Origin: Centroberyx gerrardi
Lineage: Eukaryota; Chordata; Actinopteri; Beryciformes; Berycidae
Reading direction: 5' to 3'
Length of the DNA: 64,000 bases
NCBI RefSeq assembly: GCF_048128805.1
Contig: NC_136016.1
Span: 6,708,501 to 6,772,500 of the forward strand
The position numbers were made by a program, and so were the translations under genes. This document shows, one piece after another, positions 38,198 to 64,000 of the stretch. The notes below the pieces were generated by a model. It saw only the letters and a list, made by a program, of their open reading frames with translations. It was not told where the DNA came from and searched no databases. Numbering within the stretch: the first letter of the stretch is position 1; every line of letters begins with the position of its first letter.

Positions 38198-41029
38198 AAA
38201 ATGGAAACATGAAAACAAAACAATAACCGACGACAACTGGAGTGGTTTGTGTACAAAGTCAAATTAAAAATTCAACCAAATAGACTACTTTCAGTGTGTG
38301 TGTGTGAGTGTGTATCTGCACTCAAGCCATCAGGGTCATCCCAGGTCAAAAAGAGAGGAATGGTGGAACTGTGGAACGAACACACACACGCCCACACACA
38401 AACACACGCACACAAAGGCAAGGCTCATTGGCACATGTGGGACGGGCATGCGCGACAAATGCCAACCCATACTGCCACCCTCTAGGGTACGAGGCCAACA
38501 GCCCCGCCGGCTGTGCCAACACCAGCAGAGGAATGGGAGGCTGGGAGCAAACTGTGGCGCTTCAAAAAGCTCGGGCCTCCAAGTCACGGTCATTATGACT
38601 CGCGTCTAATCTCAGTTGCTGACCGTGAAACCCGGAGTGATGCGTGACACATGCTAACCTTGACGGGCAAATGAATCACGTCTGTCTCTCGCTAAAAGAC
38701 TAAGCGGGGATTTTTTTATCCTTCCTTTTTCTTTTTTTTTTTTATAAAAGGTCTGTGAAGAGAAGATGGAAGTGAATTGAACTATTGGCATTTTGGTCTG
38801 CCTCCTCCTGGCTGACATGACATCACTTATTTAATGCCTCTGAGGTCAGAAACCCCATTACCCATAACCCCGCACTACATAAACCCCTAACCTAGATCAC
38901 TAGATTACACTTCATAGGAACCTCGAACATTGTGGCTCAGACACCTACATTCCATATCAGAAAAACCTGACATACTGTACTTCAACCATCTGAAAATGGC
39001 ATAGTTATTACGCATTACCACAATTATCTTGTGTTTCTGAAAAAAGCATGCAAAAAACATTGTTTGCTAGCTTTTTTGAAATTGTTACTTCAAAACCTTC
39101 ACCTCGTCCACAGCATTTGTATGGACAAATAACACTACAAGGGTCAGATAAGAGTGCTAAGTGGGAAAATAAATAAAAAAAGAAAGAAACAATATAAATA
39201 TTCTGTGACATGAGGTCTAATTGGGAGGGCCGTGGAGCCGTGAGAATGGAAGCAGAGTGTGGTCTGTCACATCGTGTTGCACCTAAATAACAGGCTTACT
39301 TCCTGGTTTAGAGTTTCCCCTGCAGCGCAAACTCTTGTTACAGCCCCCCCACCTATTTCAAGCTATGGACTTTCTGAAAAAGACCATTCTCACTGAAATC
39401 TTATCCACAAAGAGTTGCTGTGTCTGCGAGAGGCACTTCTTCTAAACATCTTCATATATTTTCATTTTTTACGGGTTAAGAAATTAGAAACAAAGCACAT
39501 GAAAAGAAAAATCAAGGTAAAAGAAAGTTACTTTTAAAGCCAAGTGCTGAGAAGTTTTGGCTCCTGAGAGAATTACAAAGCAGGGCTGGACAATCCATAC
39601 CCAGCGTTGTTTAGGGATAGTGTGTGACATGGCCCCCTTTCACCCCATTCAGAGTCTGATGCATTTTGTCACAGTGCTGCCTCTGGATCTGGTGTAGCAA
39701 AGCCTATAGGGCTTCTAGCGTACGCCTGGTCACATGAAACCAGCAGTCTTGCCTTGTGCACCCTCTCAACCCTCCTACTACCCCACTCTGTCCCAGGCTC
39801 TGCTTTCCTAATCCTATAAACATTTTCTATGCACATTCCTCCATCACGCCGCCCCCCCCTTTCTCCTCTTTTTTCTTTCTGTCTCACATTCAGAAACGTT
39901 CAAAACCACTCTGTAATCATGACCTCTCTGCCTTTGACCTCAAACGCGCCGTCAGAAGTCCCATCTTTCATCGCTCCTAACCTTACATTTGCCTACAGCC
40001 GTTCCTCTCATTCTTTCTAGCAACATTCTAGCACACGCTCTATAACTTTAGTCTACAACCGATGTTAGTACGCTACTTCTAACCTCTTTGTTAGATTTGA
40101 TTTTGGTGCAAGACTCGCATAACAAACTGTTCGGAGCTATACTGGGCTGGTCACATGGCTGCAGAGGGGGGAGGTGGAGGGGTTGAGTTGTTGGGGTGTT
40201 CCTAGCGAGGCTGGATCATGTAATTAGCACTAGCCCAGAGGGGGCACTGGGACAAAAGACATCTATGACTCAACACACAAAGGGGGCACCGAGAGCCCAG
40301 GCTCGTACAGGCACAACTCTCAGCTCTGACGCTGAGTGATCTGAATCCTGGGGGTTGGAGGGGTGGGGGGTGGGGGGGTTGGATGGCTGTAAGTGGGCCT
40401 TCAGAGAGAACAACCCCCACCTTCTCCCACTCCCCTTTACCCCGGCAGCGCAGGCCTGGGCTGGTTTTTGAAAACATCTGGAACTGTTCTCTGTGGCCGC
40501 CAGAGTCTGTGGAGAACAAGGAGGCTTTCCTGCTCCCGCAGAGCGAAGAGAGAGAGAGGGGGGTGGGGGGGGGGGGGGTGGTACGGTCACAAAAACTGCA
40601 GCATTCCTCCTCCGGAAGGGAAAGAACGGACAAGATAGCCTTTCGGCTGGCTCCTGTGGGGCTGCTGAAGAAAACAGCCACCTGGTTTGTGGCATTTAAA
40701 AGAAGGGAGGTTCTGACACACAACATCCTCTTTCATGCCTAGGGAGGAAACCTATAGAGTGAAGCCCGGCGCTTTCCTTCTATGTCCCGTTTTGCATGTT
40801 TCAAATGAGGTAGGACAAGGCTCGGTCCCTGGAGCTCCCTCGCTCGGCCTTCTGAAGTTCCACAGGCTCCATCTCGCTAGCAGGAACAATATCCAAAGGA
40901 AAACCAAGAAACCGGGGGGGGGGGGGTGGCCCAAGTGACACAATGGATAGAGTGTCGAGGAGAGAAGGAGAGAGACGTTGGGGGCGGGGGAGAGCGCTCC
41001 AGAGGGATAAGACCTGGCCTTCCTGTCAG

Positions 41030-58149
<17,120 letters not shown>

Positions 58150-59179
58150 CCTTTGTAGGCCTGCGAAGAAGGTGGTTGTAATGACTATGAGGTGCAATAG
58201 GCCACAAAGCCCCCCACCTATTTCTCCAGGGACTCCAGCAGGCGCAGCAATGAAAATAGACGAAATAACAGTCACTTTCCCCTGGCTTGTTTGTTTCCCA
58301 GGGTAACCAACAACAAAGCCACTCACAACTTCCACTGCCGCTGAGGTGGCTTGACAACTGAGGAGGAATACGCTAAGACAAAGCCGTGGTAAAAGCAGTG
58401 GACAAAATGAGAATTAGGCTGCTAACGTTATATCATGTTCTGTGGTCTAAACCTATATGTCCATTACGTTAAGCAAGCAGACCCAGTGAGAAGACTCTCA
58501 TTAAAATGCAACGTTGTTGAGGCTATAATAACTGTACCCTGACGTTACTCCCAATATGTGAGCTAGCGTAGTTATCTCTTCTAAAACAATTCTCTACATA
58601 CAAAGCTAGCCAACGTTAACTGTGTCAAGGACAGCATTTTACTATTGTTCGCTACAATGTTGCAGGTGTATGTTTGTGTTATTATCTTCCTAGACAGGAA
58701 AAACAAGCCCAGTTGAGCATGAGAGGTAACGTTATGATAAAGAGGTAGGAAACAGCATTACAGCAAAAATGTGATGTTCTGTGCTATTCTCAGCTAACAA
58801 CATAACACTTGCTAGCTGGCAAGGTAAGATACGTTAACAACTATTAGCTAACACAATCACTGTAACTGCAGCTACGAATAAATCTTGTTACCGTTACCTT
58901 GTTGTTGGTTGGGACAGATTATTCCCAAGGTACGTTAAGCAACTGATGCAAATCATATCAGAATAAGATAACGTTACACTGATTTGTCAAATCAACGCAT
59001 CGTTTTAGCAGGCGAAATGGTATTCCATTCCCAACGTAGCGTTAAAATCCTTCAGGGAAATGAAAAGCTGCCAGATTTGTTTTCAGAATAAGCCTTCTCA
59101 TGCCAAAGCAAAAATTTCTCCTATTTACCCCCATCATCACCAGATGAGCAAATATGTTGGCGAATGAGCAAATACTTAC

Positions 59180-59390
59180 AATCAGAAGCTGGATGGCACC
59201 ATTGTGGATTATTTAGCCAAACACAGCACTCATGAACTATCGCAAATATCGTTTAACTGCCAAGACAGTCCTCCGCTGCTCAGTGAAAGTATTCCGTTCG
59301 ACTCCGTCGACCAAGATGATAAGGAACGAAAATAACGCGCAACATCTTCTCTGTGGCAACAAAACAGTAGAGCTCCGCCCCTCGACGTCT
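59180..59390 (-). promoter_or_regulatory. cep131: Probable non-coding first exon and promoter of cep131
   Basis: On the minus strand a consensus donor (CTGATT|GTAAGTATT) ends at 59180, and upstream there is a GC box (GGGCGG at 59380-59375) in locally CpG-containing sequence. This suits a short 5'-UTR exon spliced to the acceptor at 58161 (ttcgcag), 11 nt before the cep131 ATG. The 60-residue open frames here resemble nothing known. The start site is not determinable from sequence alone. Confidence 0.55.
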
Positions 59391-59690
59391 GGGAGTGGTG
59401 GAGAATGAACAATGTCCATTTATTCGAGCATCTGATAGGCAGGGGAGAGCTGTCTGTCTACTGTTCACTGTGCAAGGGGGCATGGCTCAAATTAAATGTT
59501 TGGTTGACTATGCAAAGGGAGGCGTGATGACAAGATGAAAATAAGTTTTTTCCCCCAAGTTATCAGTGTTGGGGAATGCTTTCATAGAAAACAATCCAGT
59601 TCCAACACATTCAAAGGTGATTTGTTAATAGTTTCCTAACACCACAATAATAGAATGAACATAATGCAATGCAATAATATGGTTCATTTT

Positions 59691-59696
59691 TTTATT
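59691..59696 (-). terminator. rnf213: Polyadenylation signal for rnf213
   Basis: AATAAA on the minus strand, 317 nt downstream of the rnf213 stop codon. It is the first canonical signal I see after the stop and gives a compact 3' UTR ending about 300 bp upstream of the cep131 promoter. Confidence 0.6.
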
Positions 59697-60012
59697 GTAC
59701 CACTCTCCCTCTTTCCTTTCTCTCTCTCATTACATATTCAAGTTTAACCCCTAATAGAAACATTTATAATATTCACATTATGGAAAGACACATATATTTA
59801 AAATGTTCTGCCTCATCCTATCATATGGAATGAATGAATTATAGACACTGAGACAATGTTAAGGCAGTTGAATGACAGCATCATGCAGATATTCTAATAT
59901 AGGTAGTAGTAATAATAAAAAAGAAATCATATGCCCTGTAATAATAAAAAGAACATCAGAAATGGTTTATTTTTCTACAGAAATGATCTATAAAAGACTT
60001 GACTCTAATGAT

Positions 60013-63000
60013 CTATATTTTTCTGAACTGTACAGCTGCCCTCCACACATCAGCTCCTTTGTCCAGTGTGATGTCCTCTGGTAAGGAATCAAGCCCCGGC
60101 AGAGGTGGAAGGTTTTTCTGATCCAAATGGTTCTCCACAGTGGACCTGATGCTGGAGACAGCAAGGAGGGAGGGAAAGGAGGAGCAACAGTTAGCACTGC
60201 ATCCATTGTTCTCTCCACACACATTCCTATTCACTTCCCTGTCCAGCTGCTGCTTCAATAGAGATGACCTGTGCCTGCAGAGGGTATATAACTTAAGCCC
60301 CTTTCCCCTGACAGATGGCCGCCTGGAGGGGTCACGCTCTGGTCCTGGGAGTCAAAAGGCCCCAAATCCCAGGGGAGAGCTCAGGGTGAGACCCCCACAC
60401 TTCACTGTGACTGAAAGTGTCCACTTTCAATGGATTCCTTTAAATGAGGGTGGTAATCTTTGTTCTGACAATAGGCACACTTCTTTCATTTATGAGACTC
60501 CAAAAATGTCTTCTCTTCAACAAAACCACTTTGGGCAAACAGGGAAATACACATCCCTTCAAACAAAATAATGCAAATGCTTTGTAAATGATATGTTTTA
60601 CCATTTGTTTGGTGCATTACCTCCTGCAGACCCTAAACTCACAAATGGTCAAAATACATTTGCTAGTTGTGTCGTCAGTATGGAGGGGGGCATACAAATG
60701 GCTTGTTGGTGATATTAGAGTTTGCTTACTCCCAGTGTGGCAGGTAGTCCTGGTCTGGCATGGAGTTGCTCGTCTTCAGTAGGAGAATTTCATGCAGCTC
60801 CAGAGAGAAAGTGTCAACGTCTGTGACAGCAAGGAACATCTTCACTCCTTTCCTCTCCTCCTCAGACAGCTTCTGCTGGAATTTTGAAGGCAGCCTCTGA
60901 AACGGGTCCTGGAACATATAGATAGTGGACTGCGTGTTATCAAAGTTTGATTCACACCTCTTGATCCTGGATGCTACGGACTGCATCAAACTATACAACG
61001 CTTATGAAAATCTTCAAAGTATGTGCTTCGTGGCAGAAACTGCAGAAGGAATTCAAACAATTCACTTTATTGTTGGGGTCAAACACTGAGCGCCTGCCAT
61101 GTCGGACGGCACACTTTCTACGGATTTACAGCCCAGCAAGTTTAGCTCTTTGTGGTCTTTGAGGTCAGTCACTGGCAGCTAGCAGGGGTCACATGAGTGA
61201 AAAGAATTACTCAAAAACAAAATATGCGGTCACCGAGGGGGAGTTTCATGCATGGCTTTTGTGTTTCTAGGTCTTTAAAGTGGCTCGGCCTAGGCACAGA
61301 TCCATTGTTGTGATCAGTCATCAACAGTCAATAGGGATAATTCTGTCACACTCTCGCCTGTTTCTCTTGTGACTGCCGTATTCAGCAACCTGCTGGCACA
61401 TTATGATTTTATTCTTACTAACCTGCTTTCGGCTCAGCATGAGCTCAGATTTCCAGCAGGTTAGGAGCTGCCAGGTGAATATGCTGTGTTCCAGTCTACT
61501 CTCTCCGAGAGCCTGAAATGAAAATGAAACAGAAGGGTTTAATGGATTTAAGTGATTTAGGTGATACTAGGTTAGATCAGCGCACAGTAGGAGAAAGTTT
61601 TATTCCACTTATTTCCAAAGTGCACAATAGTGGAGTGGAGTAGTCTATAAATGTGAATACTATCATTGTATAGACAGACTAACAATAGGGTGGTGTAATA
61701 GTGCCTCGCATACAAAAAGAGATCCATATAATCACATATTATTTGCATAGCTATGTTGAAAGAGAAATATCTGTAGGTTCGGAGGTTTCTACCTTGGCTA
61801 CACAGCTGGAGATCTGCGGGCCCATCTGCAGTGAATCAGTAAGGTAGGACAAAAGTTGACCTTGGGGATCCCCGCCCGTCTTGCCAAGGAAGCGCAGGCC
61901 AATCTCCACCACAAACACGGCATCACAAACATCAGTGTATGAACGCAGCACCGTCCGCATGGCACCGCTCACCGATCCCTTCAGCGGCTCCTATACCACA
62001 GACAGAGCAACTGTCAGCAGGCCACTGAGTGGCGCCTGGCAGGGGGGAGACCTCTCCCGGTGAATGGAAACAGAGAGGAGTTTGGGTGAAGGAATTTGAC
62101 CTCTAACAAAGTGGCCTCTCAAAATCCCACAGGGGAAACTACTGTGAACATTCTTGGGCTGGCATTTAGTCAGTGTTGTCTCTGGACAAAGACTGGTACC
62201 AGAAATGGACTTACCTGACGAATCTTGTCTCTGACCTCTGTTAGGACCACAGAGAAATCCTGTAGGTGTCTGTTCAAGTACCTTGAGGTGTCCTGATTTT
62301 GATAAAAGTGGACAATAGAGCTGGTTAGTAGAAAAGGTGGCATCACCCAGCATTTGCATGCAATTGTGAGATCCTTTTCCATTCTTACCGCTTCGATAAG
62401 TGGTTTTCCGGTCAGGAAGCGACGGGCCAGTTGGGTTTGGATCCCTGGCAGGTTGTAACTAATGTCAGTCTCCCTGCCTTTCCTCAAGGTGTAGTGGCAG
62501 TGGGCTAACACCAGGGGTAGCAGCTCCCTTTCTGGATGGCACAAGGTTAGCTGGGTCTCTGATATCTCCTCCAATGGAACACTGTATTCACTGGGGAAAT
62601 ATCACAGGTAAATAGACAGTCATCTGTAAAATGCCAAAGTCTTAATCATACCAGTAAATTCCATTCAAAGGCCAAATGCCTTAGCAGTTGACACCGGACA
62701 AGGCGGACTGACCTGTCTTCTTGGTGACTCAGTTTCCTAGCCTCTCTCACCAAGCTGTTGTGAGTGTTTGACAGGAAATCTACCAGAGTTCGAAGACATG
62801 ACCCAGGTCCACGTCGACATGGTGTCAGGAACTCCCCAGAGCTCTCTGGTGTCACCTCTTTCTCACACAGCTTCATGTCCGCACCCAAGTCTGCTGTTAT
62901 ATATACAGACACAGGAGCAAGCAAATCAAGGCATGCAGTGAAGGCAGCAGACACCAGATATCTCAAGCACACCACTACACTACATAACTACTCAACATAC

Positions 63001-64000
63001 AAACATGCACACGCACACACACACACATATTTACGTTAGAATTAATGTACATGTGCTTACAATTGTTCGCCGCATCCAGTCTGAGGCAATTCCACACCTC
63101 GATGAATCTCTTCACCCTCTCATGCAGTATCTTCTTCTGGTATCCTATCAGGGATAATGAGAAAGGTGTGTTTGTGTGTGTGATGGTGGTGGTGGATTTT
63201 TTCATTACACTTTCATTGGTGGTGTTGTACATTCAATTCAAAATGTGATCTGATGTAAATATACCTGCTGGTATCTGCTGCAACATCTGTGCAATACTCT
63301 GGGGTGTAGTGTCTGATGCCAGGGGAAATACCCTCAAAAGGTCTGACTGTAATGCAGCCAGCTCAGGTAGGTGATGTAACTGTCTCACACACTGTATCTA
63401 GGACAAATACACACACACATATTTCAGGCTAGGGACACAGTAGAAGACTTTTAGAAATCCTACAAATGCATTGCATGACACATATACTGATGGATTTCAC
63501 AGATTCTTTTGTCTCTCAGTTGTAAATATGCTCACACTAGATGATTAGGCAAGGACTGGGTATCACACACAATATAATTGAGATTATGCTGCTGACTCTA
63601 GATACGTCACTGACATCAGGACCTCTAATATTGCAGGAGCATGATCCAATGTGAAATGTATTAATATGTACTGATCTGTACACTTTGTAGTGAGAGTTGG
63701 AGGTGAGTAGGCTTAAAAAATATAATGTTAGCTAGGCTAGCAACTTACATTCATTGTAGGACAGGAGTTCACAAAGTGTTTAATTTCAAGGACCTTAAAT
63801 AAGTATGCATTATATTATAATATCATATATATTTTATCATTAATATAACTTTTTAATATAACATTTCTACCTCACCTCACTATAAACTAGGCTCTCATTG
63901 GCTATTCCACTCTCCACTCTAGGAATGAAACTGTGATCACACACTTCAGGACCCGTCCAGATGTCAGGTTGTAAAAATCGAACATGTTTGATATGATTGG
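60013..64000 (-). CDS. rnf213: RNF213 (mysterin) E3 ubiquitin ligase, C-terminal part (partial)
   Basis: RNF213 is a giant cytosolic AAA+ ATPase and E3 ubiquitin ligase linked to lipid-droplet biology and, in humans, to moyamoya disease. The window holds the last ten exons, in transcript order: 64000(edge)-63876, 63397-63265, 63144-63061, 62893-62713, 62590-62389, 62292-62215, 61990-61793, 61512-61423, 60908-60730, 60151-60013, all phase-compatible, about 468 residues. Recognisable family segments include ERELLPLVLAHCHYTLRKG, ARRFLTGKPLIEA, SYTDVCDAVFVVEI, GGDPQGQL, and LELHEILLLK. These match the far C-terminal domain of RNF213. The AAA+ units and RING lie upstream, beyond the right edge. 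The stop is TAG at 60015-60013. Fish often carry several rnf213 copies, and which one this is cannot be decided here. Confidence 0.94.

Larger units (their letters stand above)
35083..41029. other. Gap between st6galnac start and cep131 stop
   Basis: Next to 35082 are the st6galnac 5' UTR and promoter, with a long GA microsatellite. Near 41029 must lie the cep131 3' UTR, for which I found no clear AATAAA on the minus strand close to the stop. The rest holds GA, CA, AT, poly-G and poly-T tracts and a small dispersed repeat at 36902-36960. Overlapping open frames on both strands at 40200-40740 follow GC-rich purine/pyrimidine sequence and resemble no known family. Confidence 0.5.

Noticed and set aside
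40202-40742. Overlapping open frames on both strands
   Set aside because: Several frames are open at once in GC-rich sequence with poly-G; no splice or family evidence. Could be the cep131 3' flank.

Overview
This is a vertebrate nuclear window, almost certainly from a ray-finned (teleost) fish. It has spliced genes with short introns, GT-AG junctions, very abundant CA, GA and GATA microsatellites, and small DNA-transposon and LINE remnants of fish type. No bacterial, viral or organellar gene structure is present. Every gene call comes from reading exons by eye, checking codon phase across splice junctions, and comparing with remembered family sequences. No database search was run.

Layout. 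From 1 to about 15.4 kb I see no exons. This looks like the first intron of aatk (minus strand), whose first coding exon is at 15412-15487; it holds satellites, LINE tails, a hAT-type MITE, a LINE pseudogene at 13.2-13.9 kb, and a perfect 21-bp hairpin at 11.1 kb. From 15.5 to 23.3 kb lie the GC-rich aatk 5' flank and the gap to a plus-strand gene, pvalef (23312-24973, four coding exons, 133 aa, two canonical EF-hands). A MITE of about 860 bp follows. Convergent with pvalef is a minus-strand GalNAc alpha-2,6-sialyltransferase (27868-35082, nine coding exons, 486 aa; ST6GALNAC1/2 type). After a 6-kb repeat-rich gap comes cep131/azi1 (minus, 41030-58149, 25 coding exons, 1112 aa), complete and phase-consistent at every junction, with a probable non-coding first exon near 59.2-59.4 kb. 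Upstream of it, in the same orientation, is the C-terminal end of rnf213 (mysterin), ten exons from 64000 down to the stop at 60013.

Biology. cep131 encodes a centriolar-satellite/ciliogenesis coiled-coil protein, rnf213 a giant AAA+ E3 ligase, st6galnac a Golgi sialyltransferase, pvalef a small calcium-binding protein, and aatk a membrane-anchored kinase. They are unrelated in function. What links them is position: AATK, PVALEF, CEP131 and RNF213 all lie in human 17q25.3, so this is a conserved syntenic block. I found no previously undescribed multi-gene system. The most interesting signals are microsatellites placed right at splice sites (especially around cep131 exon 19), the aatk-intron hairpin, and several mobile elements whose target-site duplications are still readable.
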